Positions 41,366 through 49,768 of a stretch of 64,000 nt of DNA are shown one piece after another. The first letter of the stretch is position 1, and every line of letters begins with the position of its first letter. The notes beneath the pieces were generated by a model. The model did not search any database, was not told where the DNA came from, and saw only the letters and a program-made list of their open reading frames with translations. The stretch is from an uncultured Pseudomonadota bacterium (GTDB taxonomy: Bacteria; Myxococcota_A; UBA796; SXON01), in NCBI GenBank assembly GCA_903875225.1, contig CAIQVJ010000028.1:1-64000 (forward strand), written 5' to 3'. The translations under genes were made by a program, and so were the position numbers.

Positions 41366-42289
41366 ATGCTTGGCACACCCATTTCGTTCGGCACGTTGCC
41401 GGGACACGACCATCCCTGTGAAAACCCGGTGGCTACCGTTGTGATGACGCACGGCATCGGCCTCGGCGAGTGGATGTTCGAGCCCTGGATCGAGACCTTC
41501 CACGCGTGGAAGCTCCGCGTCGTCACCCTCACGACCCCCGGCCACACCCCGGGCGAGCCCGACGACCGCGTGCGCGCCGTCACCCTGCAGACGTGCGTCG
41601 ACGGCGTGGTCAGCGTGCTCTCCGCGCTCCCGGGCCCGGTGGTGCTGCTGGGACACAGCATGAACGGGCTCGTGGCCCAGATGATCGCCGCCCGGCCCGA
41701 CATGCAGCACCTCGCGGGTGTGGTGCTCCTCTGCCCCACGCCGCCCGGCCAGATCCTCGTCCTGCCGGACCGCACGCAGCTGAGGCACGCGCTTCCGCTC
41801 CTCCCCGTCGCCCGTGGCCGCGCGGCAAAGCCCTCTTTCGAGAGCTACGTCGCCCTCGGGATGAACCGGATGGCCGAGGAGGTCGCCCGGGCTGCCTACG
41901 AGCGCTGCGTGGCGTGGCCCCCTCGGCTCGCCCTCGCACTCCTTCGACGACCGACGGTGGACCCCGCCGCGATCACCGTGCCCGTGCTCGTGGCCATCGG
42001 GCTCCACGATCGCGTCTTTCCCTGGCAGAAGACCCGACTGCTCGGGGACCTCTACGAAGGCGTGGTCTGGCGGTACGACGATCTCGGGCACATGCCCCCG
42101 ATGGAGCCGGGTGGCCTGCGCATGGCGCGAGACATCGCGCGCTGGTGCGCCGAGCCGACCCGTCCGCAGGTGATCGAGAGTGAGGGCTTCGGACCAACCG
42201 AAGGCGTGGGCCACCTGCTGCGCCGCGCCCGCAGGGGTGAGCTGATGAAGAAGCGCAGCGCGTACGGGCAGAAAAAAGCGGCGCGCTGA
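41366..42289 (+). CDS. alpha/beta-fold hydrolase
   Basis: A 307-aa alpha/beta hydrolase. The elbow is GHSMNGL (LLGHSMNGLV), the probable acid is in VAIGLHDRVFPW, and the base is in DLGHMPPMEP, so the triad is complete. The N-terminal strands (VMTHGIGLGEWMF) fit the oxyanion-hole position. No signal peptide. The ATG at 41366 was preferred, but the ribosome site is weak and an earlier start within the same frame cannot be excluded. It is 46 bp upstream of a transporter gene and may be co-transcribed with it. Confidence 0.8.
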   Translation: MLGTPISFGTLPGHDHPCENPVATVVMTHGIGLGEWMFEPWIETFHAWKLRVVTLTTPGHTPGEPDDRVRAVTLQTCVDGVVSVLSALPGPVVLLGHSMNGLVAQMIAARPDMQHLAGVVLLCPTPPGQILVLPDRTQLRHALPLLPVARGRAAKPSFESYVALGMNRMAEEVARAAYERCVAWPPRLALALLRRPTVDPAAITVPVLVAIGLHDRVFPWQKTRLLGDLYEGVVWRYDDLGHMPPMEPGGLRMARDIARWCAEPTRPQVIESEGFGPTEGVGHLLRRARRGELMKKRSAYGQKKAAR

Positions 42290-42335
42290 GTTTGTTTGCT
42301 TGCAGCATCGATGATGTTGCATTACAGCATTGAGC

Positions 42336-43586
42336 ATGCACACGCTCTCCACCCGGATCTCCTCGGCGAAAGGCCTGCTCGCGGTCCTCTCGCTGGTGTA
42401 CCTGCTCAATTTCCTGGACCGGACGCTGATCTACATCCTGTTCCCGGCGATCAAGAAGGAGATGGTGCTCTCCGACATGCAGCTGGCTGCGCTGGGCACG
42501 ACCTCCTTCGTGCTCTTCTACACCTCGTTGGGGCTGCCCTTCGGGCGGCTCGCGGACAGGGTGTCCCGCCGCAAGATGATCGCCGCGGGCCTGCTCACCT
42601 GGTCGATCGCGAGCGCCGCCACGGGCCTTGCGACAGGCTTCTGGTCCCTGTTCCTCTGCCGGGTGGTCGTGGGCGTGGGGGAGGCCTCCTTGGGCCCCGC
42701 CGCCATGTCCCTCCTCGCCGAGAAGTTCCCCCCCGAGCGTCGGGCCACGGCCCAGTCCGTGTACTCGGCAGGCGTACCCCTCGGCGCCGCCGCAGCGTTC
42801 TGGCTCGGCGGGTACCTCGGAGAGGCCCATGGCTGGCGCATCGCCTTCCTGGCCCTCGGCCTGCCCGGCATCGCGCTCGCCGCGATCGTGCTGCGCCTGG
42901 ACGAGCCGGCGCGTGCGTTCGTCAGGAATGCCGCAGCGCAGCGCCCGTTCCTCTCCGATGTGCGGTCCGTGCTCCAGGCGCCGGGCCTCGCCCGCTCCCT
43001 GGCCGGCTTCGCGCTCGTCGCCATCGCCGCGAACGCCCTGTCGATCTGGGTGCCCACCTGGCTCATCCGCGAGCGGGGTTTTGCGGTCGGCGACGTCGGC
43101 AACCTGGCGGGGGCGGTGATGGCCACTGCGGGCCTGCTCGGCACGCTCGGCGGCGGGGCGCTCGCAGACGCATGGCAGCGCCGCTCCCCGCACGGTCGCA
43201 GGCTGTTCGTGGCGAGCCTCGGCGCGCTGGCGGCCGGCGCATGGCTCGTCCTGCTGCTCGGCCCCGGCGGGCCCTCCCTGATCGCCGCCTACGCGGTGCT
43301 CGCCTTCGCCGGACTCGGGTGGCTCGGCCCCGCGGCAGCCGAGGTCCAGGCGCGGGTGCCCGCCGAGCAACGCGGGCTCGGGATCGCCGTCTACTTCCTG
43401 GTGGTGAACGTGCTCGGGTACGGGATCGCGCCGCTGGTCATCGGGGCGATCTCGGACCACACGTCGGGCCTCACGACCGCCCTCCTGCTGCTCCCGGCAT
43501 GCTGCGTTGCGGCAGTCGCCGTGCTCGCGCTCCGAGTGCCCGTGTTGCAGCGCAAGATCGAGGCCCCGCAGGCCCGCCCGGCCTGA
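42336..43586 (+). CDS. MFS transporter (spinster-like)
   Basis: A 416-aa major facilitator with about 12 transmembrane helices. The N-terminal half has YLLNFLDRTLIYILFPAI and the family loop FGRLADRVSRRKM between helices 2 and 3, then CRVVVGVGEASLGPAA in helix 4 and the loop before helix 5. This form, with DRT in helix 1, resembles spinster-type transporters of lipids, sugars or organic acids. Starts at ATG 42336; TTG 42330 is also in frame. It ends 3 bp before the stop of the convergent acyltransferase gene. Confidence 0.85.
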   Translation: MHTLSTRISSAKGLLAVLSLVYLLNFLDRTLIYILFPAIKKEMVLSDMQLAALGTTSFVLFYTSLGLPFGRLADRVSRRKMIAAGLLTWSIASAATGLATGFWSLFLCRVVVGVGEASLGPAAMSLLAEKFPPERRATAQSVYSAGVPLGAAAAFWLGGYLGEAHGWRIAFLALGLPGIALAAIVLRLDEPARAFVRNAAAQRPFLSDVRSVLQAPGLARSLAGFALVAIAANALSIWVPTWLIRERGFAVGDVGNLAGAVMATAGLLGTLGGGALADAWQRRSPHGRRLFVASLGALAAGAWLVLLLGPGGPSLIAAYAVLAFAGLGWLGPAAAEVQARVPAEQRGLGIAVYFLVVNVLGYGIAPLVIGAISDHTSGLTTALLLLPACCVAAVAVLALRVPVLQRKIEAPQARPA

Positions 43587-43589
43587 TCG

Positions 43590-44510
43590 CTACGCCAGGA
43601 TCTCGCCATCTGCCGGCTGATACGCCGGTGGAAGGCACGCAGCGAGTCGGCGGAACGCCTCCTGGAGCGGCCCGGTCTTGCCGGGGTAGTCCGCGGCGCA
43701 GAAGGGCAGCCCGAACGTGAGCCGCACCGGACCCGGGCGCATCGTCGTCTCCCCGATGGCGAAGATGTGCTCGCTCCCGGTCTGGGCGACGGGCAGGATC
43801 TGCACGTCGGGCTGGGCGAGGTAGCGAGCACTTGCGCGCAGGAACGGGCGGAGCTGACCCGACCGGGAGCGCGCGCCCTCCGGGTACAGCAGCGGGATGT
43901 AGCCCTGGTCGGCGAGGGCGAGGCAGTCGTCGATCGCGGCGAAGGCGATCGCCGCCAGCTCCCGCGGCGAGAGCGCGTCCTGCTCGGTGGCCACGACGTT
44001 GGACTGGGGCGTCTTTCGCGTGTGCAGCGAAACGGCGGCCAGTCGACGCCACGGGTCGGTGTAGACCTTCGGCCCCGCGATCGCCACGATGCGGTCGGCG
44101 ACGTCCCGGAACCCGGCCGTCACCAGCACGCGATCAGTCACCTGCGTGTCGGTGTAGGAGAGGTGGTTGCAGATGAAGAACCGGCGTGAGGGCCCCTCTG
44201 CGAGAAACCGCACCAGCCGCTCCTCGTGCTCGACCTGCTGGGTGGTGACGAGGTGATCCATGTAGGCGCGAGTGAGCAGCCTGGCGGACGGATTCGCCGG
44301 GAAAAAACTCCAGGTCTCACCCGCGCCGAAGAAGTCGTCCCGCAACGTGGAAAGCGCTCCCTCGTCGAGTCCCCCGATGAATCGCAGGAGCTCGGCCTCG
44401 ACCTTCGGGCGCAGCGCTTCGTCGTCCACGTGCGTCGCCACCCAGCCCGGCAGGATGGTGCGGATGACGGGGAGCGGGAGGGCGCGGAGCTCCTCGAACG
44501 TGATCTGCAT
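43590..44510 (-). CDS. PlsC-like 1-acyl-glycerol-3-phosphate acyltransferase-type protein
   Basis: A 306-aa acyltransferase-like protein. Motif I is NHLSYTD (NHxxxxD), followed by AIAGPKVYTDPWRR and the third motif PEGARSRSGQLRPF, the PlsC-type EGxxS pattern. The enzyme would move an acyl group from CoA or ACP onto a lysophospholipid or glycerol lipid. There is no hydrophobic N-terminal anchor, so it may be peripherally attached. It is a single gene, divergent from nadK across a 195-bp gap. Confidence 0.82.
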   Translation of the reverse strand: MQITFEELRALPLPVIRTILPGWVATHVDDEALRPKVEAELLRFIGGLDEGALSTLRDDFFGAGETWSFFPANPSARLLTRAYMDHLVTTQQVEHEERLVRFLAEGPSRRFFICNHLSYTDTQVTDRVLVTAGFRDVADRIVAIAGPKVYTDPWRRLAAVSLHTRKTPQSNVVATEQDALSPRELAAIAFAAIDDCLALADQGYIPLLYPEGARSRSGQLRPFLRASARYLAQPDVQILPVAQTGSEHIFAIGETTMRPGPVRLTFGLPFCAADYPGKTGPLQEAFRRLAACLPPAYQPADGEILA

Positions 44511-44705
44511 GGCGGCGGGGCTATCCGGAAAGCAGGGCCCGCGGCTGCGCCTTGCTGGACCCGGACCGGGAATTGTTCCGGGGTTGGGCGGCCTCGCTGC
44601 CCGGATGCCCGGTTTCCCGCTGGCCGGGGGACGGCCGTTTGCCCGGGCACGAGGTCAGAACGCCCGCGGCAAGGTAGGATGCCGGGTGAACGCTGTGTGT
44701 CGTCC

Positions 44706-45470
44706 ATGATCCGCTTCGCCTCCGAAAACTCGCGTGGCCACCTGTTGGACGCCGCATTTGCCAGGCTGGCGCTGCCCGACAGCCTCGCCCCCGACGTCTG
44801 CCTGGTGCTCGGCGGGGACGGCACGATGCTGCGGGCGATCCACGCGCACGGCACCGCGCACTCCTACCTCGGGATCAACTGCGGGTACCTCGGGTTCCTG
44901 ATGAACGACATGGCCGGGGATCCCGACGTGGTGGCACGCAACGTGGCCGCCGCCCTGGAAGCGGAGGGCTACGTCACGCACGGGTTTCCGCGACTGCACA
45001 TGCGCGCCGTCACCCCCGACGGAGACGAGATCGAGAGCAACGCGGTGAACGACGTGTACGTCGAACGCCAGAGCGGTCAGACTGTGCACCTCCGCGTGAC
45101 GGTCGACGGCACCGAGGCCGTGCACCGCATGGTCTGCGATGGCCTGATCGCCGCCACACCGCTCGGGTCGACGGCGTACTCGTTCTCGGCGGGCGGGGCG
45201 GCCGCGCACCCCCTCGTCCGCGCCACCCAGCTCACGGCGATCTGCCCGCACACGCCGCGGCTCGCACCCCTCGTCCTGCCCCACAGCTCCCGCATCCGCA
45301 TCGAGGTGCTGGACGCAGAGCACCGCCCCGCCCGCTGCGTGATCGATGGCCAGACCGTCGGCAACGTCGAGCGGGTGGACGTGCACGGCGCCGCGGTGAG
45401 CGTTCGGCTGTGCTTCTTCGACGGGCACGACTTCACGAGGACGCTCTTCGCGAAGCTGATCCGGGCGTAG
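44706..45470 (+). CDS. nadK: NAD kinase
   Basis: A 254-aa NAD kinase that makes NADP+ from NAD+ and ATP. Signatures are CLVLGGDGTMLRAI, INCGYLGFLMNDM, AVNDVYVERQSG, the catalytic DGLIAATPLGSTAYSFSAGG block and the C-terminal VIDGQTVGNVERVDV. It is somewhat short at the N terminus compared with most bacterial NAD kinases (about 290 aa); the first strand-helix unit looks reduced. ATG 44706 was chosen; GTG 44697 is in frame. In the 195-bp upstream gap, TAGGAT at 44675-44680 is a possible -10 box. Confidence 0.93.
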   Translation: MIRFASENSRGHLLDAAFARLALPDSLAPDVCLVLGGDGTMLRAIHAHGTAHSYLGINCGYLGFLMNDMAGDPDVVARNVAAALEAEGYVTHGFPRLHMRAVTPDGDEIESNAVNDVYVERQSGQTVHLRVTVDGTEAVHRMVCDGLIAATPLGSTAYSFSAGGAAAHPLVRATQLTAICPHTPRLAPLVLPHSSRIRIEVLDAEHRPARCVIDGQTVGNVERVDVHGAAVSVRLCFFDGHDFTRTLFAKLIRA

Positions 45471-45508
45471 CCGCCCCCGGGCAGCCCTCCGTCCCCGCAC
45501 TGGATTAC

Positions 45509-46084
45509 ATGGGCGGGGTGCTGCTCCTGCTGCTCTCCAGCCGTTCGTTCACCCCGCCGGCCGGCGCTGCCGAGCTCACGTTCGCCCCCTCGGAGCAGGG
45601 GAAGCCGAGCACGCTCACGTTCCACAACACCTCCAGCCTGGGCGACTTCGAGGGCGTTGCGCCGTTCACGGGCCACCTCGACACCACGGCCCTCAAGGGC
45701 GAGCTGACCATCGCGGCGAACAGCCTCACCACCGCGAACGGCCCGCGCGACACGCGGATGGAGGCCTACTGCCTCGAGTCTGCCCGCTTCACGATGATCA
45801 CCTTCCGCGTGACCACGATCACCGGCGACTCCGCTGCGCTCAAGTCGGGCGTGGGGAGCGGCACGATCTCGCTCACCGGCCCGCTCACGATCCGGGACGT
45901 CACGAAGACCGTCTCGGTGCCTGCTTCGTTCACCTACGATGGCACCACCCTGCGGCTGAACGGGCGCTACGATCTGAAGTGGGCCGACTACGGAGTCCCC
46001 GACCCGGGGGTCCTGATCTCGACCTTGAACCCCGACATGTACGTGAGCTTCGACCTGCTCGCGACGGCTGCGCCCCGACCATGA
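45509..46084 (+). CDS. YceI-like secreted protein
   Basis: A 191-aa secreted protein with a hydrophobic leader (MGGVLLLLLSSRSFTPPAGAA). The mature part fits the YceI/lipocalin-like barrel: LTFHNTSSLGDFEGVAPFTGHLD, RDTRMEAYCLESARFTMITFR, ISLTGPLTIRDVTKTVSVPA and DYGVPDPG, in the order seen in polyisoprenoid-binding YceI proteins. It would bind a hydrophobic ligand in the periplasm. It is 38 bp downstream of nadK and 16 bp upstream of the patatin gene, so the three may be one operon. Confidence 0.75.
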   Translation: MGGVLLLLLSSRSFTPPAGAAELTFAPSEQGKPSTLTFHNTSSLGDFEGVAPFTGHLDTTALKGELTIAANSLTTANGPRDTRMEAYCLESARFTMITFRVTTITGDSAALKSGVGSGTISLTGPLTIRDVTKTVSVPASFTYDGTTLRLNGRYDLKWADYGVPDPGVLISTLNPDMYVSFDLLATAAPRP

Positions 46085-46100
46085 CGCGCCCGGCTGCTGC

Positions 46101-47264
46101 GTGAGCGCACTCGTCCTCTCCGGGGGCGGGGCGCGGGGCGCGTACGAGGCCGGGGTCCTCCGTTTCGTGTACGGTCCGCTCGCGACACGACTCGGCAAGG
46201 ACCTGGCGCCCGACGTGATCTGCGGCACCTCGGTCGGCGCGTTGACAGGGGCGTGGGTGGCGGCCCAGGGCATGGCCGCCACCACCACGCTCTCCTACTT
46301 CTGGCGCGAGCTGGAACCGCAGCACATCTACCAGATGCGGCTCCGCGACCTGATCTCCGGGCGCGACGCGTTCCTGCAGCGACGAACGGAGCACGGCGGA
46401 GGCACCGCGCTGTTCGACCCCGCCCCGCTCTACGAGCACGTCCGGCACGCGATCCCCTGGAGCGCCCTCCACGAGCGCATCGACAAGGGCATCGTGCGGG
46501 CATTCGCGTGTGCCGCCACCGACGTCGCGAGCGGCCATTGCATCCAGTTCACAGACGGGCACGCCAGGACCCGGGCCGAGGGCCGCGCGGCGGACTCGGT
46601 CCGGGAGACCGCCACCACCACCATGCGTGCAGCCCGCATCGGGCCGGAGCACGTGCTCGCCAGCGCCGCGATCCCGTTCGTCTTTCCGCCCGTGTCGGTG
46701 AAGGGCCGCTGGATGGTGGACGGAGCCCTCCGCCAGAACACGCCGCTCGGCCCCGCCCTCCAGCTCCAGTGCGACCGCATGCTGGTGATCGGGGTCAAAC
46801 GCCAGCGGACGGACCAGACCGTGGCGCTCCCCGGAGAGGGCTTCGGCCCGCCCCCCACCGCAGCCACGATCGCAGGCCGCGCGCTGAACGCCCTCATGCT
46901 CGATCCGATCGAGGAGGACCTGCGCCGCATCGAACGCTGGAACGCGATGCTGGCCTGGGGCGCAGAGACCTACCCGGGGTTCCTGGACCGCCTTGCCGTC
47001 GAGCACCGCGCGTACCGCATCGTCCAGAGCGTGCACATGCGGCCGAGCGAGGACATCGGGCGCATCGCGGCCAGGCTCTACCCCCTGATTGCACCGTCGC
47101 TCTCCTGGGCGAGCCGCGCCTTCTTCGAGACCATCGTGGACGAGGCCGAGGCCGATCTCGTCAGCTACTTCCTCTTCCACAAGCGCTACACGCGAGAGCT
47201 CGAGGAGCTGGGCTACGCCGACGCCGAGAAGGCCGAGACGGAGCTCGGGGACCTGCTCGGCTAG
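46101..47264 (+). CDS. Patatin-like phospholipase
   Basis: A 387-aa patatin. The oxyanion hole is SGGGARGAYEAG at the N terminus, the nucleophile elbow is GTSVG, and the catalytic Asp is in MVDGALRQNTPL; the Ser-Asp dyad is complete. It should hydrolyse acyl esters of phospholipids. Starts at GTG 46101; no signal peptide is seen, so it is cytoplasmic or exported by an unusual route. Convergent with the SpmAB-like gene 12 bp away. Confidence 0.9.
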   Translation: MSALVLSGGGARGAYEAGVLRFVYGPLATRLGKDLAPDVICGTSVGALTGAWVAAQGMAATTTLSYFWRELEPQHIYQMRLRDLISGRDAFLQRRTEHGGGTALFDPAPLYEHVRHAIPWSALHERIDKGIVRAFACAATDVASGHCIQFTDGHARTRAEGRAADSVRETATTTMRAARIGPEHVLASAAIPFVFPPVSVKGRWMVDGALRQNTPLGPALQLQCDRMLVIGVKRQRTDQTVALPGEGFGPPPTAATIAGRALNALMLDPIEEDLRRIERWNAMLAWGAETYPGFLDRLAVEHRAYRIVQSVHMRPSEDIGRIAARLYPLIAPSLSWASRAFFETIVDEAEADLVSYFLFHKRYTRELEELGYADAEKAETELGDLLG

Positions 47265-47276
47265 TCCCCCCGGGCA

Positions 47277-48683
47277 CTACCCCAGCAACAGCCGCACGGC
47301 CGTCACCGCGGCGATCACCCCGAAGATGTCGGTGAGTACACCGGTCAACACCGCGTGCCTGTACCGCTGGATGCCCACCGCTCCAAAATACAGCGCGAGC
47401 ACGTAGAACGTGGTCTCCGAGGACCCATTCACCGTCCCCGCCACCTGTCCGATGAACGTGTCGGGCTTGTAGATGCGGGTCAACTCCGCGGTGAGCGCGA
47501 TGGCACCAGACCCCGAGAGCGGGCGCAGGAGCGCGAGGGGCAACACCTCGGGGGGCATCCCGATGAGCTTGCAGAGCGGCGAAGCGAGGGAAACGAGCCG
47601 CCCCATCGCCCCGGAGGACTGGAACATGCCCACGGCCGCCAGGATCGCCACCACGAAGGGCACGATGCGCATCGCGGTGCTGAACCCGTCCTTCGCGCCC
47701 TCGATGAACACCTCATAGACCTTCACCTTCTTGACCACCCCGAGTGTCAGCATCCCGAGGATCAACCCAGGGATGATCCAGGATGTGACCGCGGCGCCGT
47801 AGGTCTGCGCCGCGACGACGAAGGCAAGGAACGACCCCACCGTGAGGAGGAGGGGCACGAACTCCCACGCCCGCAGCGGGGCCACCGTCGGGAGCTCGGC
47901 CGGCGTGTCCAGGACGAAGAACCGCTGCAGGGTCTTGCAGATCAGCACCGCAGCGATGGTGTGGCAGAACGTCCCGAGCAGGGTGGGCAGGAGGATGGAC
48001 GCCGGATCGGTGGAGCCGAGCGCGGCCCGGATCGCGATCACGCCCGTCGGGAGCACGGCCACGCCGGCGGTGTTGATGGCCAGGAACAGGACCATCGCGT
48101 TGGTCGCCGTTCCGGGCGTCTTGTTCAGCTTGTCGAGCTCCTGCATCGCCTTGATGCCGAAGGGCGTCGCCGCGTTCCCCAGCCCCAGCACGTTCGCCGC
48201 CAGGTTCATGATCATGGCGCTCATGGCCGGGTGTTCGGCAGGCACGTCCGGAAAGAGCTTCACCATCACCGGCCGGATCCACCGCGCCATCGTCTGCAGG
48301 CCCCCTGCGGCGTCGACGACCTTCATCAGCCCCAGAAACAGGGTCATCGTGCCCACCAGGGAGAGCGCGAGCTCCACGGCGGCCTTCGCACCGTCCAGCG
48401 CGCCCTGTCCCACGACCGCCATCGCCTGCTGGCCCGGCACCCGCACGGTGACCGCACCGTCCGGCATGCGCGCACGCACGGTCGCGGTGGTCTTGTCCAC
48501 CTTCTCGATCGCGGCATCATAGCTACGCATTCCCTCGGTCACGAGCACGGGCATCCCCACCGAGAGCCCCGACGCGGGGATGGTCACGGTCTCCTGGCTC
48601 ACCACCCCGTCATAGGTCGGCACACCGTTCCAACCTGCCACCATCACGGGGATCAGCACGAGCAGGTAGAAGACAGCGTTCAT
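47277..48683 (-). CDS. Fused SpmA/SpmB-like nucleoside-recognition membrane protein
   Basis: A 468-aa membrane protein with about 10 transmembrane segments, combining both halves usually encoded as spmA and spmB. The N half has NLAANVLGLGNAATPFGIKAM; the C half has RPLSGSGAIALTAELTRIYKP and the gate signature GSSETTFYVLALYFGAVG. In spore formers SpmA/SpmB affect core dehydration; elsewhere the family is thought to transport nucleosides or similar small molecules. An extra soluble segment (about 20-95) follows the first helix. It is a single gene. Confidence 0.88.
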   Translation of the reverse strand: MNAVFYLLVLIPVMVAGWNGVPTYDGVVSQETVTIPASGLSVGMPVLVTEGMRSYDAAIEKVDKTTATVRARMPDGAVTVRVPGQQAMAVVGQGALDGAKAAVELALSLVGTMTLFLGLMKVVDAAGGLQTMARWIRPVMVKLFPDVPAEHPAMSAMIMNLAANVLGLGNAATPFGIKAMQELDKLNKTPGTATNAMVLFLAINTAGVAVLPTGVIAIRAALGSTDPASILLPTLLGTFCHTIAAVLICKTLQRFFVLDTPAELPTVAPLRAWEFVPLLLTVGSFLAFVVAAQTYGAAVTSWIIPGLILGMLTLGVVKKVKVYEVFIEGAKDGFSTAMRIVPFVVAILAAVGMFQSSGAMGRLVSLASPLCKLIGMPPEVLPLALLRPLSGSGAIALTAELTRIYKPDTFIGQVAGTVNGSSETTFYVLALYFGAVGIQRYRHAVLTGVLTDIFGVIAAVTAVRLLLG

Positions 48684-48803
48684 GTGGGGATCTATTCAGC
48701 TGGCTCCGGCACCGTCGACAAAACCGGCGCGCCCCGGAACGCGGAGCGCCTGCGGCCCGCGAGCCGGTGAAGGTGCGGCCCTCCACACGATCCGGAGGTT
48801 GAC

Positions 48804-48819
48804 GGCGCCCCGGGGCGCC
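48804..48819. promoter_or_regulatory. Perfect 16-bp palindrome upstream of the redox cluster
   Basis: GGCGCCCCGGGGCGCC is a perfect dyad, overlapping a TTGACG (48799-48804) and lying 32 bp before the ATG at 48852. GATAAC (48836-48841) could be a -10 box with a nearly leaderless start. The palindrome may be an operator or a hairpin. The rest of the 168-bp gap shows nothing else. Confidence 0.3.
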
Positions 48820-48851
48820 TCCCTGCGCGCCGGGGGATAACAGCCGGTCCG

Positions 48852-49265
48852 ATGACCCTCCTGTTCCTCGATCCCGACGACGCCTCGCGCGCCCCCCTCG
48901 CAGCGGGGCTCGCCCGGCACCTCGGCGAGTCGCTGGACATGGACGTCGCGGCGTACAGCGCCGGCGTTCGTCCGTCGCATGTGCGGCAGGAGGTACGCAC
49001 GATGTTGCGGGAGGTGGGCGCCGCCATCGACGGCATCCACGCGAAGCCGGTGATGGCTGTGCCGCTCGACGAGATCACGCTCGTGATCCGTCTCGCACCC
49101 GCCCTGGATGCCCGCCTGCCGGATGGCGTGCGGATCATCGACTGGCACCTGCCCGACCCCTCCTGCGCGCCGCCCGAAGAGCGCGAGGACGCCTACCGTG
49201 CAACCCGCGACGAGCTGCTGCGTCGCTTGAAGATCCACTTCGCGTTCCACGGAGTCCCCCGATGA
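48852..49265 (+). CDS. LMW protein-tyrosine-phosphatase-like protein lacking the catalytic cysteine
   Basis: A 137-aa protein with the low-molecular-weight phosphatase/arsenate-reductase fold. The P-loop normally reads Cys-x5-Arg-Ser; here it is FLDPDDASRAP, with Asp7 in the cysteine position and Arg13 retained. YSAGVRPS in the N half and DWHLPDPS, the usual general-acid loop, are well conserved. Without the nucleophilic cysteine it should not act as a phosphatase and may bind phosphate or a partner protein. Its stop overlaps the TlpA-like gene start by 4 bp. Confidence 0.75.
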   Translation: MTLLFLDPDDASRAPLAAGLARHLGESLDMDVAAYSAGVRPSHVRQEVRTMLREVGAAIDGIHAKPVMAVPLDEITLVIRLAPALDARLPDGVRIIDWHLPDPSCAPPEEREDAYRATRDELLRRLKIHFAFHGVPR

Positions 49266-49765
49266 ACCGCATGATCCGCGACTGGGCCCTCGCCCTCGGC
49301 GTTGGCTTCCTCGTGTTCTGGCTCGCCGACGTGCTGTCCAGGGGCTCGACCACGAGCAAGCAGGGCGCCGCCCCGAGCTTCACGCTCTCCAAGCTGGACG
49401 GCGGGACGGTGTCGCTGGCCGATCTCAAGGGCACCACCACCGTGCTCAACTTCTTCGCGACCTGGTGCGGCCCGTGCAAGGCGGAGATGCCGGAGTTTTC
49501 GGCCTATGCCAAAGCGCATCCGGCCATCCAGGTGATCGGCGTCGTCGTGCCGTCCCGGGAAGGGAGCCGCCTCGCCGGGATCGTCCACTCGTTCCCGATC
49601 AGCTACCCGGTGCTCGTCGCGGACCCCGCCACCGAGCAGGCCTACCAGATCGACGTCTTCCCCACCACCTACGTCCTGCGCGCGGACGGCACGATCTCCG
49701 AGGTCATCCACGGCGCCATCGACCAGGAAACGCTGGCCGAAGCTGTCGACCACGCGGGGGGCTGA
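49262..49765 (+). CDS. TlpA/ResA-like membrane-anchored thioredoxin
   Basis: A 167-aa protein with an N-terminal TM anchor (ALALGVGFLVFWLADVL) and a periplasmic thioredoxin fold: FATWCGPCKAEMPEF carries the redox-active Cys pair, VFPTTYVLRADG the cis-proline. TlpA/ResA proteins reduce disulfides outside the membrane, often for cytochrome c maturation. The start overlaps the preceding gene (ATGA) and it is 3 bp before the flavoprotein gene, so all are coupled. Confidence 0.9.
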   Translation: MNRMIRDWALALGVGFLVFWLADVLSRGSTTSKQGAAPSFTLSKLDGGTVSLADLKGTTTVLNFFATWCGPCKAEMPEFSAYAKAHPAIQVIGVVVPSREGSRLAGIVHSFPISYPVLVADPATEQAYQIDVFPTTYVLRADGTISEVIHGAIDQETLAEAVDHAGG

Positions 49766-49768
49766 CCG

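Noticed and set aside
44511-44705. Possible small gene or RNA before nadK
   Set aside because: No ORF with ribosome site; only a short hairpin near 44570-44590 and a weak TAGGAT box.
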